A DNA stretch of 53,363 nucleotides from Anaerohalosphaeraceae bacterium (GCA_035378985.1 DAOSUR010000017.1:1-53363); one strand, 5' to 3'. Counted from the stretch's first letter, positions 27,801 through 36,026 are shown. A program made the numbers and translations. The notes: generated by a model not told the origin, from the sequence alone.

Positions 27801-28355
27801 ATGCCGCCCAGATATGTCAAAACAATTCAGCAGGAATTGTATTACGAGTACGCCAAACTGATTTGCCGCAGCGTGTACGGCTGTGTCGAGCCCCATCGCG
27901 GATTCGTCACCGACCGCTACAAAAAACTGCAGGACGGACTGATCACCATCTCCGGCACCATTCGGGAATGGCAGCGGGAACAGGAGCTTCCGCGGCAGTG
28001 CGTCTTCTGCGGCTCCGTCGAGCATCTGCAAACCGACCATCTCATTCCGCGCAGCCGCGGCGGGGCGGATTCGGCGGACAATCTCGTTTTAGCGTGTGCA
28101 TCCTGCAACGCCTCGCGCGGCGAGCAGGGCGTTTTCGCCTGGCTGGGCCTGAAAGAAAAAGACCGCCTGCATCGGCTCGTCGCCGGCAAATACCTCAAGG
28201 AACTGTTCGAGCTGCACGAACGCTGCGGCACGCTGGATGTGGATACCGACATCCTCACCAGCCGCCTGTGCCCCGTCTGCAAAAACCCGCCGGTCTGCCG
28301 CCGCTGGAACAAAACCGGCCAGCTGACGTGCTTTTGTCTGGAAGCGGTCTTTTGA
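27801..28355 (+). CDS. HNH endonuclease-domain protein
   Basis: Zinc-stabilised HNH nuclease. Residues C67-x2-C70, D79-H80 (LQTDHLIPRSRGG), N94 and C99-x2-C102 form the full motif. A second CPVCKNPPVC cluster near the C-terminus may bind another zinc. The N-terminal 55 residues are specific and unrecognised. AAGGA lies 8 bases upstream of the ATG. GC content and codon use match the chromosome, unlike the Gabija genes 66 bases upstream, so it is probably native flanking sequence rather than part of the island. A role in defence is possible but unproven. Confidence 0.85.
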   Translation: MPPRYVKTIQQELYYEYAKLICRSVYGCVEPHRGFVTDRYKKLQDGLITISGTIREWQREQELPRQCVFCGSVEHLQTDHLIPRSRGGADSADNLVLACASCNASRGEQGVFAWLGLKEKDRLHRLVAGKYLKELFELHERCGTLDVDTDILTSRLCPVCKNPPVCRRWNKTGQLTCFCLEAVF

Positions 28356-28389
28356 TTCCCCTCCGCCGCGAAAACACGCTGCTCCCGCC

Positions 28390-29439
28390 CTACAAAATCA
28401 GCATCGCATCGCCGTAGGAATAGAAGCGGTAGCGTTCCTGAACAGCATGGCGGTAGGCGGCCTTGATTTTCTCCAGCCCGGCAAAGGCGGCAACAAGGGC
28501 CAGCAGGGTCGAACGCGGCAGGTGAAAGTTGGTAATCATCGCATCCACAATCTTGAACGAATACCCCGGCGTAATAAACAAATCGGTCCGGCCGGATGCC
28601 GCACGGACTTGTCTGTTTTCTGCAACGGTTTCAAGAGTCCGAACCGAAGTCGTACCGACGGCAATAATTCGTCCGCCTGTTTTGGCCGCCGTATTAATGA
28701 TTTCGGCCGCCTGTGGGCTGATTTCATACCGCTCACTGTGCATCGTATGCGCTTCGAGGGTTTCGGTCTGAACCGGCCGGAATGTCCCGAGCCCCACGTG
28801 CAGCGTCAGATAGGCCGTTCGAATGCCCATTCCCTCCAGCCGGTCCAGCAGGGCCTTGTCAAAATGAAGCCCCGCCGTCGGTGCGGCCACCGCTCCCGGC
28901 CTGCGGGCAAAAACCGTCTGGTAGCGGGCCAAATCCTCTTCAGGATGTTCAGGCAGGGCGGGCCGCTTGATATAAGGCGGCAGGGGGGCTGTGCCGATGG
29001 TCTCCAGAACGGCCTCCGCACCGGCACGCAAGGCCGGACGAATAACCCATTGCCCTTCGGAAAGCTTTTCTAATACCTCAAAATCCTGCCACAGCCGCCC
29101 CCGGCGGTCCAGAAAGGTCAGCCGGGCCCCCGTCTTGATTTTCCGCGCATTCTTCAGCAGGACTTTCCAGCATCCATCCGCCGTCTCTTCGAGAAACAGC
29201 CCCTCCAGCAGCCCCCCGGTGGCCTTGCGGCAGAAAAAACGGGCGGGCAGCACCTTCGTATCATTGAGCACCAGGCAGTCGCCTGGCCGAAGATACTCAG
29301 TCAGGTCCGCAAAAAGACGGTCTTCGAGCCGCCCGTCAATGCGATGAAGCACCAGCAGCCGTGAGTGCGGCCGCCGCTCGGACGGTTTTTGGGCAATCAG
29401 TTCTTCCGGCAGCTCATAATCAAACAGGTCCGTTCTCAT
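28390..29439 (-). CDS. queA: S-adenosylmethionine:tRNA ribosyltransferase-isomerase
   Basis: Transfers the ribosyl part of SAM to preQ1-modified tRNA to form epoxyqueuosine. Family motifs: LFDYELPEELIAQ, RPGDCLVLNDTKVLPAR, PTAGLHFDKALLDRL, THVGLGTFRPV-like LHVGLGTFRPV, and MITNFHLPRSTLLALVAAFAG. About 349 residues. ATG 29439 matches the normal family start (MRTDLFDYEL); ATG 29457 would add six residues. It converges with the HNH gene across 34 bases. No preQ1 riboswitch was recognised upstream. Confidence 0.95.
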   Translation of the reverse strand: MRTDLFDYELPEELIAQKPSERRPHSRLLVLHRIDGRLEDRLFADLTEYLRPGDCLVLNDTKVLPARFFCRKATGGLLEGLFLEETADGCWKVLLKNARKIKTGARLTFLDRRGRLWQDFEVLEKLSEGQWVIRPALRAGAEAVLETIGTAPLPPYIKRPALPEHPEEDLARYQTVFARRPGAVAAPTAGLHFDKALLDRLEGMGIRTAYLTLHVGLGTFRPVQTETLEAHTMHSERYEISPQAAEIINTAAKTGGRIIAVGTTSVRTLETVAENRQVRAASGRTDLFITPGYSFKIVDAMITNFHLPRSTLLALVAAFAGLEKIKAAYRHAVQERYRFYSYGDAMLIL

Positions 29440-29615
29440 CGGCCAAGAAGGTATCATCTGCGCCGTCGATAGACAACGGTTTTTTCATCCGAAACGACTG
29501 TAGCGTTTGTGACGGGCAGGCCCGATGAAAAAACATCGTTTCTTCGGCCGGCGAGATTATCTGCTCCCTTCGAAAAAACGATATACCATACGGAACAAAT
29601 CTCGGAGCGACAGAG

Positions 29616-29813
29616 ATGAATGTTCAGACTACCTATGAAAGCATAAACGCTCAGGTTGCTTCTCTGAACCGACAGGAACTGAAAGATCGGCTGCTGAACT
29701 TCAAAGGCCGGCTGAAACTGGATTTTACAGAGACCTACCTCGACGGCCTTTCGGATGACAAACTTCGCCATATCCTGATGGCGGTTTACCTGACGGAATA
29801 CGGGATTTCTTAA
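29616..29813 (+). CDS. Small conserved-looking hypothetical protein, 65 residues
   Basis: Not recognised. It has a good ribosome-binding site (CGGAG, eight bases before ATG), a soluble helical composition and an ordered start-to-stop structure. It contains a repeated Leu/Arg pattern (LNRQELKDRLLNFKGRL) and a C-terminal helix (DDKLRHILMAVYLTEYG). It stands alone between queA (divergent) and a lipoprotein gene. Confidence 0.65.
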   Translation: MNVQTTYESINAQVASLNRQELKDRLLNFKGRLKLDFTETYLDGLSDDKLRHILMAVYLTEYGIS

Positions 29814-29855
29814 CAGCCGAACAGAAGTCGGACCGACACGGGGGCGCATAAAAAA

Positions 29856-29880
29856 AGGCAGATACTTTGCGTATCTGCCT
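29856..29880 (-). terminator. Intrinsic terminator oriented for minus-strand transcription
   Basis: A perfect 10-base stem AGGCAGATAC / GTATCTGCCT with a five-base loop. On the minus strand it is followed by a T-run (the A-run at 29849-29856); on the plus strand no T-run follows. No convincing minus-strand gene lies upstream of it, so either the hairpin serves the small plus-strand gene imperfectly or a minus-strand RNA ends here. Confidence 0.65.
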
Positions 29881-30110
29881 CGGGCAAGACGTAGGTTTCA
29901 ATAAATAGAACTATTGTTATTTACTCAAATCCGTCCTGACCCGCTGAATAGGGTATTAAAGAAAAAGAGCATTAATTCTATAAGTAATATATCGGCCTCC
30001 GGCGAAATTTGCAAGAAAAATTCCACCTTTTTCACAAGAAGTTCCAAAAACTTTCCTTGCCGATTCAGGACATAATAAATCTTCTTGTTCGGACAATTTT
30101 TCTTTTTTTC

Positions 30111-30138
30111 TTGAAAACTCCTTCGGGTTAGATATATT
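30111..30138 (+). promoter_or_regulatory. Promoter of the lipoprotein gene
   Basis: TTGAAA (30111-30116), 16-base spacer, TATATT (30133-30138), about 48 bases upstream of the ATG at 30186. Confidence 0.55.
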
Positions 30139-30185
30139 GGACAACAATGGTCGCATTTCAATCCGTTTCAGAAAGGAGTTGTTCT

Positions 30186-30635
30186 ATGAAAAAGTATTTG
30201 GTTGTCGTAGCCGCCCTTATTCTGGCTGCGTGGGGCTGCTCAAAAAAAGAATCTCCCTCTGCACCGAAGCCGACCGGTTCAGCGGCCCAGCCGGCGAGCT
30301 CATCTGCCGGCACAGTTGCAGGCATTGACCTTTCCTCCTCTATCGAGCAATTGAAAGAATCCGCCGCCAAAATGGATTTAGCTTCCCTCGAAAAAACCGC
30401 ACAAAAATATGTGGACGAAATCACCGCCAAACAGGCCCAGCTGGAAAAACTGATGGAAAAATTCGCCGCAATTCCGCTGGCTCAAAAGGCAGGCAGTGAA
30501 GCCCAGGCCATTCAGAAAGATATTCTCGACCTGACCAATGCCGTAAGCGACTTAACGTCCCGGCTGAATGTCTATGTGCAGTACATTGCCGAAAAGGGCG
30601 GCGATGTATCCAAATTCAAAGTGGGCGAAAAATAA
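30186..30635 (+). CDS. Small lipoprotein with coiled coil
   Basis: A 149-residue secreted lipoprotein of unknown function. The signal peptide MKKYLVVVAALILAAWGC ends in a lipobox-like AWGC, followed by a Ser/Pro/Ala-rich linker and a long helical region (about 50-145) with heptad-like spacing (EQLKESAAKMDLASLEK, QLEKLMEKFAAI), likely a coiled coil. AAAGGAG precedes the ATG. A strong terminator follows the stop, so it is a single-gene unit. Confidence 0.82.
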   Translation: MKKYLVVVAALILAAWGCSKKESPSAPKPTGSAAQPASSSAGTVAGIDLSSSIEQLKESAAKMDLASLEKTAQKYVDEITAKQAQLEKLMEKFAAIPLAQKAGSEAQAIQKDILDLTNAVSDLTSRLNVYVQYIAEKGGDVSKFKVGEK

Positions 30636-30661
30636 CAAAAGGACACCACTGTTTAAAAAAA

Positions 30662-30697
30662 GAAAACATCAGGAAATCGGAATTTCCTGATGTTTTC
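30662..30697. terminator. Strong intrinsic terminator after the lipoprotein gene
   Basis: A 16-base perfect stem, GAAAACATCAGGAAAT pairing with ATTTCCTGATGTTTTC around a CGGA loop, with A-rich left and T-rich right arms. Confidence 0.85.
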
Positions 30698-30732
30698 CGG
30701 AGGGGAGAAAACTCTTGCTTTTGCTGTTTCGG

Positions 30733-30775
30733 CTAAGCGTTTTCAAAAGCTTTAATAAAAAAGAAAAACGCTTAG
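30733..30775. repeat. Inverted repeat in intergenic region
   Basis: CTAAGCGTTTT and AAAACGCTTAG form an 11-base stem around a 21-base A/T-rich loop. It may be an additional terminator for the minus-strand genes to the right or an operator-like palindrome. Nothing else is seen in 30698-30895. Confidence 0.5.
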
Positions 30776-30895
30776 GGAGAAATCGTTTGCTGTCTTCAAA
30801 AAATCTCGCTCCACAGCAAAATCAATCGATTTTCACAAGAAAATAGGGATTTTATAGGACGATGTCAAGAAAATTTCCCAATAAAAAAGGTTTTT

Positions 30896-31081
30896 TTACT
30901 GGATTTTCAGCCATTTTTTCCGGAAGGCATCCCTAAGCTGCTCGGTAAATTGCACCCCGATTCGCTGAGCGGATTCCTTAAAAAGGCCTTTTTTCATATT
31001 AACAGAAGGGGTTTTTGTGCCGAGGAACAGTCCTGCGGCCAGTCCGAAAAGCCGCTGCCTGATCGATTGCCTGGAATTCAT
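30896..31081 (-). CDS. Small basic hypothetical protein, 61 residues
   Basis: Not recognised. Its ATG overlaps the stop of the preceding gene as ATGA (31078-31081), the usual sign of coupled translation, which is the main support for it. Arg/Lys-rich with one weakly hydrophobic stretch (LFGLAAGLFLG). Confidence 0.5.
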   Translation of the reverse strand: MNSRQSIRQRLFGLAAGLFLGTKTPSVNMKKGLFKESAQRIGVQFTEQLRDAFRKKWLKIQ

Positions 31082-31656
31082 CGGACTACCGCCTTTTTAG
31101 CCGCCTCCAAAAGCATTTGTCCGCGGAAAGCAACAGATTGACTGTTAAAGAGTTGTTTCCGCTCCAGAACGGTCGGATTCTGTCGGTAATACAGCTCAAC
31201 CTGGCTGATGCCGCCTGCCGCAGGACCGTCAGTCCTGTACTCACAGTCCAAGAGCCAGCGGCCGAACTCCTCTTCGTACTCCGCCGGGTAAATCAGGGCT
31301 GTAAGATATTGCCCGGATGGAAGTTGTGCCAAGTACAGTTTGGCTCGGGCAGGGGGCTCAATGTGTTTGGGACACTCCGCCAGCCGGTCGTAATCCCCGC
31401 GGGCGGTCTTCTCGTCTGCGGCGTAAAAAAACATCCCCGACTCCAGCTGAAAAGTTTCCCGGCGTACTCCGTGAATCTCCAGCGTGCCGTCCGGGTAGGC
31501 CCTGTGAATTTTGTAAATCGTAATATGGGCGTACTGTTCGCTCTCGAGCAGTTCGGCAACCTCTTCCGCCAGAAAGCCCACCCCGCTGTGGTCCCCGAAA
31601 TCCACAATATATAAACCGCTGTACCGCTGCGGGTTATCCATTTTCGGCAGCTTCAT
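31078..31656 (-). CDS. Hypothetical protein, 192 residues
   Basis: Not recognised. ATG 31656 has GGAGAG six bases upstream; the longer frame to 31854 overlaps the neighbour and is not supported. The sequence is soluble, acidic and Tyr-rich, without signal peptide. The N-terminal part (YSGLYIVDFGDHSGVGFLAEEVAELLES, read as separate strands and helix) suggests a small alpha/beta fold. It forms a two-gene unit with the 61-residue ORF downstream. Confidence 0.72.
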   Translation of the reverse strand: MKLPKMDNPQRYSGLYIVDFGDHSGVGFLAEEVAELLESEQYAHITIYKIHRAYPDGTLEIHGVRRETFQLESGMFFYAADEKTARGDYDRLAECPKHIEPPARAKLYLAQLPSGQYLTALIYPAEYEEEFGRWLLDCEYRTDGPAAGGISQVELYYRQNPTVLERKQLFNSQSVAFRGQMLLEAAKKAVVR

Positions 31657-31738
31657 TTTTCTCTCCGCGAAAAGTTTGGGGGCTATTATACCAACGGAGC
31701 CGGCGGATGGAAAGCGAAGGATGATAAAAACAGGCAAA

Positions 31739-32572
31739 TCAGTTGTCTGCAAAGCGGCTTTTCGGACGGCTGAGGACAATGGCGGTTTTTCGCCAGGACG
31801 CCTCAAAAACCCGCCGAGGCAATGAGCACAGACCATTGCTCGGGTCGGCAACAATCACTGTTTCCGGCGTGATCTCCAGGATTGCAACGCAGTGGTCCAG
31901 CCAGAACGTCTGACGGAGAACAGCCAGAATCACCTGTCCTTCCGGCAGGTCCTCCAGCGAGTCTGCGCGGGCATAGCGGCACTCCAACTGTTCAGGGGGA
32001 AAGAGTTTTTGCAGCCCCCGGCACAGGTCCCACATCCCGGTTCCCACAGCAGGAATCGTGCCGGATACCACGGCGATTTGGGCTTCCGAGGCCTCCAACC
32101 CCATCTTTTTCAGGGCCGTCACGGCGGCGGCAGGTCCGCACGTGAATGATGTGGACTGTCGGCACACCCCGTCTTCATCGATGCAGCCGGGCAGGTTCCA
32201 AAGATGACGGCTGTAGAGTGCCGGCACAACAAACGGCAGGCCGAGAAAAATCGCCAGAAACACAGTCAGCACAGAGGCGGTAAAGATTTTTTTCCATCGC
32301 CGATTCAGGTAGGGTATCGGACCGAGAAGCCCGAAGCAGACCGCAAAACCAATCAGAAGAAACTTATTTCGCGAGCCGGCAACCCAGTCAAACCCGCTGT
32401 AAGTGCTGTTCAAATGAACCAGGTGCGCCGTCACGACAAAAGCAAGCCATCCGATCGATGCCAATCCTCCCCAGACAGCCCGACGATAGGTGCGGGCGAA
32501 ATAAAAACGGCCCAAACACAAGGCGGCGGCCGCAGCGGCGGCTGCAACAAGGGCCTGCATCCATAGAATCAT
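31739..32572 (-). CDS. Membrane-anchored C39-like cysteine peptidase
   Basis: Four hydrophobic segments in the first 120 residues anchor a C-terminal papain-like peptidase domain of the C39 type. Oxyanion Gln139 and catalytic Cys145 (RQSTSFTCGPAAAVTAL), His227 (LDHCVAIL) and Asp243 (VADPSNG) are all in place. In other systems C39 domains cleave double-glycine leader peptides, usually fused to an ABC exporter; here there is no transporter domain or neighbour, so the substrate is unknown. ATG 32560 is an alternative start. Confidence 0.8.
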   Translation of the reverse strand: MILWMQALVAAAAAAAALCLGRFYFARTYRRAVWGGLASIGWLAFVVTAHLVHLNSTYSGFDWVAGSRNKFLLIGFAVCFGLLGPIPYLNRRWKKIFTASVLTVFLAIFLGLPFVVPALYSRHLWNLPGCIDEDGVCRQSTSFTCGPAAAVTALKKMGLEASEAQIAVVSGTIPAVGTGMWDLCRGLQKLFPPEQLECRYARADSLEDLPEGQVILAVLRQTFWLDHCVAILEITPETVIVADPSNGLCSLPRRVFEASWRKTAIVLSRPKSRFADN

Positions 32573-32758
32573 TTTGACGGGACCTTATAAGAGTTTTCTC
32601 TCTATGCCATTATAACTGCACAAAACAAACAGGGAAAGACCGCGGTGCAAGGGCAAGGCGGCAGCCGATCCCCTCAACAGAAAAGAGCAGTTTCTAATCT
32701 GATAACTCGGCTTTTATGGGACTTATATTAGAAAAACAAATCAATGTAAGCAAAATTT

Positions 32759-33109
32759 TTAATGGAGAAGGAAGGATTCTCCCCAGAGATTCAGAATCCC
32801 GGCAAAGACCGAGATAAAAGCGGCCAATCGCAGAATAGATGGGGCCAACCGCCGAATGTAAAACAAAACCATCAGACCTGCCAGAAACTTGAAGAGAAAC
32901 GCAAACAAAAGCGGGCCGACTACCGGGCCGTAAATCAGCGCGCCCCAGCGAACCAGGGGATGCAGTTCCATCTCAATGCCTCCGCGGTGCATAAAATGGA
33001 TCGTGCTGAGGGCATCGAAAAAAATCGCCAGCCCGTAAAACATCAGCAGACTGCGGTAACGAACAAGCAGTTCCGCCGGAGAAGAGACTGGTTCTGATTC
33101 CGTCTTCAT
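32759..33109 (-). CDS. Small membrane protein (DUF5658-like)
   Basis: A 116-residue protein with three to four transmembrane helices. The first helix reads FYGLAIFFDALSTIHFMHRGG, followed by an ELHPL motif and a Gly/Pro second helix, resembling DUF5658 proteins of unknown function. GAGGGG precedes the ATG. Confidence 0.7.
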   Translation of the reverse strand: MKTESEPVSSPAELLVRYRSLLMFYGLAIFFDALSTIHFMHRGGIEMELHPLVRWGALIYGPVVGPLLFAFLFKFLAGLMVLFYIRRLAPSILRLAAFISVFAGILNLWGESFLLH

Positions 33110-33279
33110 AGATATATCCCCTCTTTTATCTGATTTATGAAAACACCAGCTTTTTCATTTTTACGATGCAGACATCTTATTAGACGGTTAAAAGACCGTG
33201 AGCATTTCAGAAAAAATAAGGAATGCAGAAAGACAGAAACAGACCGGGGAAATCCGGTTATCAACCGGCAGGGCGGCCC

Positions 33280-34074
33280 TCAGAGCTTACGAGGACGGCG
33301 GGAGTCCTTCAGCCGGCTCAGGTCCTCCCGCGGGGCGGGTTTGCGGAAGACAAACAGGTGCTCGTGCATAATCAGATAAAACCGATTCCTTCGCGCCGCG
33401 GCAATCCACCGTCCCGTGCACGTGCAGTTGTGCTGGACCTTGATGATGTCCTCCTTGAGAACAAAACCGACCTCCAGAAACTGCTCCATCACACGGAAGG
33501 CCAGCGGGACAAAATGGCGGCCCCGGCGGGTGTCGCCGATGAGAATCGCACAGAAGCGGCCGCCCTTGAGCACGCGGTACAGTTCGGCGGCGGCCTCCCG
33601 CATCGCCCGGCAGAACTTCTCCACACTGGAGATGTTGGACAGGTCGCCGGCAATCCGGCCGTTGGAATAGCGAATCAGATTCAGATAGGGCGGATGCGTC
33701 AGAATCAGGTCCACGGACGCATCGGCTAGAAACGACAGGTCCCGCACATCTGCGCAGACGATTTGTCCGCCTGCATCGGGACCGTCCAGCGGAAATCGGA
33801 CGGCCTGTTCGCACAGAGCCACGGATGCGGGATTGATGTCGCAGCCGATATAGCGGCGGCCCAGCAGACGGCACTCAATCAGCGTAGTGCCCCCGCCCGC
33901 CATCGGGTCCAGAACCGTCTGGCCCGGCTGCGAATACATCTGGATGATATTGCGGGCCACCTGCGGGGCAAAATTGCCCCGATACCCGTTCGTGTGCGTC
34001 GCCCACGAACCCCGCACCGGAAACGACCATACCGTCGTCCCCTCCGGCACGAATTTGTCTTTTGAAGAGTTCAT
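33280..34074 (-). CDS. DNA methyltransferase (N4-cytosine/N6-adenine type), second methylase of the R-M operon
   Basis: SAM-dependent DNA modification enzyme of the family with the N-terminal pattern WSFPVRGSWATHTNGYRGN. SAM-binding motif I is DPMAGGGTTLIEC (55-67); catalytic motif IV is THPPYLNL (126-133), with His where most enzymes have D, N or S, a variation I associate with this family. Motif I precedes IV, so it is not of the DpnA (beta) order. GC-rich, in contrast with the three AT-rich genes before it, yet its ATG overlaps the endonuclease stop (ATGA, 34071-34074). It may be the older resident gene to which the R-M genes were joined. Confidence 0.85.
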   Translation of the reverse strand: MNSSKDKFVPEGTTVWSFPVRGSWATHTNGYRGNFAPQVARNIIQMYSQPGQTVLDPMAGGGTTLIECRLLGRRYIGCDINPASVALCEQAVRFPLDGPDAGGQIVCADVRDLSFLADASVDLILTHPPYLNLIRYSNGRIAGDLSNISSVEKFCRAMREAAAELYRVLKGGRFCAILIGDTRRGRHFVPLAFRVMEQFLEVGFVLKEDIIKVQHNCTCTGRWIAAARRNRFYLIMHEHLFVFRKPAPREDLSRLKDSRRPRKL

Positions 34075-34841
34075 CGCGAAATGATTGAAAATTTCCCTGA
34101 ACGAATTAATTCAATACTGTTATAATCAATAGGATCCCGAAAATGGAATTGCCAAAGAGAATAAAACTCGCCCTCTTTCTGGAAAAAAAGAGTAAAAACT
34201 GGTTTTCGGGTGCAACTCTGCCACTGTCGAAATGGGAAAAACAATTGTCGGATAATTATGTTGTTGGCGCCTGAGCTTTTTGCCTCAACAAGGACCACTT
34301 TATCTCTGCCTTCATAGCCGGCATCAACTTCTGTTTGCACACTATCCACTTGAATAGTGTGCCGATTCACAACAAAAGAGAAAGGAGGCGTATATTTTCT
34401 GCCGCGGATGGTAAGCACCAGACTGTTGTCATTCATAAAAGTACGTATTAAACTGGAAGCATAGGCATAATCTACATGCTGCATTTCGGAGTTGCCGACT
34501 TTTGAAGTCTCTAAAGCAAAATCCAACTGTGAAGTGTAAAGATTTTGTATTTCGTCAACAGGAGGAATATCAACATAACCTTCTCCCTTAATGATAGCAT
34601 ATTTACCATTTTCAACAGGAAGCAAAAATAATCCCTTACGACAAAAACATTCTGGGCGATCTTCTCTTGAGTCTTGTTTACATAGAAGACGGACCTCCTT
34701 TTGGCTAGTGTTTTCAAAACCCCGACAAGAATGTTTAATCTGCTCAGCGGTTATATAAAACGGAGATACGTCAAAATCATGCGTTTCTATCCCATAATCC
34801 TCAAAAATTTTTTGCCAAGGAGCATCTTTTGAATTAGGCAT
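34071..34841 (-). CDS. Candidate type II restriction endonuclease, PD-(D/E)xK fold
   Basis: A 256-residue protein between two methylase genes. The segment EVDAGYEG followed by VVLVEAKSSG gives the catalytic pattern D173 - E186-x-K188 of PD-(D/E)xK nucleases; FPFRQWQ after it fits the following helix. A small Cys cluster (C54, C65, C67) in the N-terminal part may bind metal. No recognition sequence can be assigned; the D12-class partner methylase often modifies GATC, which makes GATC a guess to test. AT-rich. Start is two bases after the end of the D12 methylase gene. Confidence 0.8.
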   Translation of the reverse strand: MPNSKDAPWQKIFEDYGIETHDFDVSPFYITAEQIKHSCRGFENTSQKEVRLLCKQDSREDRPECFCRKGLFLLPVENGKYAIIKGEGYVDIPPVDEIQNLYTSQLDFALETSKVGNSEMQHVDYAYASSLIRTFMNDNSLVLTIRGRKYTPPFSFVVNRHTIQVDSVQTEVDAGYEGRDKVVLVEAKSSGANNIIIRQLFFPFRQWQSCTRKPVFTLFFQKEGEFYSLWQFHFRDPIDYNSIELIRSGKFSIISR

Positions 34842-34843
34842 TT

Positions 34844-35764
34844 TTATCCCTTTTGATAGTTGGTAACAATAATTTCATTAATCTGTCCTCTTTTATCGCC
34901 CTTGCAGTTTATTGCCCGGGCCGCTTTCACTCGTTCGATGGAAAAATCAGAGTAATGGTCTTCAAAAAAGTGATCGTGCGGATTTTCGTTTTTCGGGTCG
35001 GAATTGCTCAGAAGAAATTTCGCCCCTTTTTGGTGAATCTGTCTGCAGAAAAAAGCCAGCCGAATCTGATCCTCTTCGGAAAAATCATCTTTTGCATAGG
35101 AGGTGAACGCGGCTGTCCTGCTGATGGGGCGATAAGGGGGGTCGAGATAATAGAAAACGCCTTTATCTGTGAATCGGCGGCATTCTTCAAAATCGCCGCA
35201 CAGCAGAACGGCTTTCTGCAGAAGAGCGGAGGCCGCTTTAAGGTTGTCCTCCTGACAAATCGCAGGGTTTTTATATCGGCCGAACGGCACATTAAAGAAC
35301 CCTTTGCGGTTGACACGGTACAGACCGTTAAAGCAGGTCCGATTCAGGAAAATAAGCTGAGCCGCTGTTCTCTCTGAAAATCCGGCGGTTTTTTCTTTAT
35401 TGAATTCTTTGCGGACTTGAAGATAAAAATCTTTTCGTTTTTCTTCTGATAAACTTGTGTATTTTTTCTGATATTCTTTCAGGATTTTGATTAGGTCGTT
35501 TACACGGCTTTGAACCATTTTATAGCATTGAATCAAATCCTCATTCACATCATTCAAAATAAAATGCTCGATACCCTCATACCGCTGGGCGATGTAAAAA
35601 AAGACAGCCCCGCCCCCGACAAACGGTTCTACATAAGTTTTCACCTTCCCATATTTCATTTCCGCAGGCAGCCACGTCCCAATCTCATCGAGCAGCTGGC
35701 CTTTTCCGCCTGCCCATTTCAGGAAAGGTTTCGCCTCTTTTGTCGCAAACAGAGCCCCCTTCAT
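34844..35764 (-). CDS. D12-class adenine-specific DNA methyltransferase (Dam/DpnM-like)
   Basis: N6-adenine methylase protecting host DNA from the partner nuclease. Motif I region PFLKWAGGKGQLL (13-25), EPFVGGGAVFF, target-recognition segment including NRTCFNGLYRVNRKGFFNVPFG, and catalytic DPPY (208-211). 306 residues, typical of Dam-family enzymes; the RVN.KG.FNVP.G block is characteristic of D12 enzymes. AT-rich. Its ATG overlaps the controller gene stop by four bases. Confidence 0.93.
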   Translation of the reverse strand: MKGALFATKEAKPFLKWAGGKGQLLDEIGTWLPAEMKYGKVKTYVEPFVGGGAVFFYIAQRYEGIEHFILNDVNEDLIQCYKMVQSRVNDLIKILKEYQKKYTSLSEEKRKDFYLQVRKEFNKEKTAGFSERTAAQLIFLNRTCFNGLYRVNRKGFFNVPFGRYKNPAICQEDNLKAASALLQKAVLLCGDFEECRRFTDKGVFYYLDPPYRPISRTAAFTSYAKDDFSEEDQIRLAFFCRQIHQKGAKFLLSNSDPKNENPHDHFFEDHYSDFSIERVKAARAINCKGDKRGQINEIIVTNYQKG

Positions 35765-35964
35765 AATAAATCCTTGACATCCACTCCCAATGCTTTGGCG
35801 ATGCGTTCAATGCTCAACAATGTCAGGTTTTTTTCGCCCCTCTCGACTTGACCAATATAGGTCCGATGCAGCTCTGCAAGATCTGCCAGTTTTTCCTGGC
35901 TAATACCCTTTTGCATCCGGTATCTGCGAATTGTTTTTCCGACACGTTTACAGATATTTTCCAT
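35761..35964 (-). CDS. XRE-family controller (C) protein of the R-M operon
   Basis: A 67-residue single-domain helix-turn-helix regulator (SQEKLADLAELHRTYIGQVE, then NLTLLSIERIAKAL). Size and position, first gene before the methylase, match C proteins that delay nuclease expression after R-M entry. AGGAG lies nine bases before the ATG. Direct repeats just upstream could be its operator. Confidence 0.88.
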   Translation of the reverse strand: MENICKRVGKTIRRYRMQKGISQEKLADLAELHRTYIGQVERGEKNLTLLSIERIAKALGVDVKDLL

Positions 35965-36004
35965 CTACACATCTCCTACTTGTCAGAGTGATCATAGAGG
36001 TAGG

Positions 36005-36026
36005 CAGACTAAAGTTCGACAGACTA
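36005..36026. promoter_or_regulatory. Possible C-protein operator (direct repeats)
   Basis: Two exact copies of CAGACTA at 36005-36011 and 36020-36026, 15 bases apart, 41 bases upstream of the controller start. On the minus strand each reads TAGTCTG, resembling AGTC half-sites of known C-boxes. Confidence 0.45.

Noticed and set aside
28390..29600. A preQ1 riboswitch near queA
   Set aside because: I found no compact pseudoknot-like signature upstream of the start; not supported.
29925..30161. Small minus-strand ORFs in the A/T-rich gap before the lipoprotein
   Set aside because: No ribosome-binding site, biased composition from A/T-rich DNA, and overlap with the lipoprotein promoter.
33280..34841. 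Calling the R-M system a true DpnII homologue
   Set aside because: The second methylase has motif I before motif IV and a THPPY motif, unlike DpnA, so only the layout is similar.
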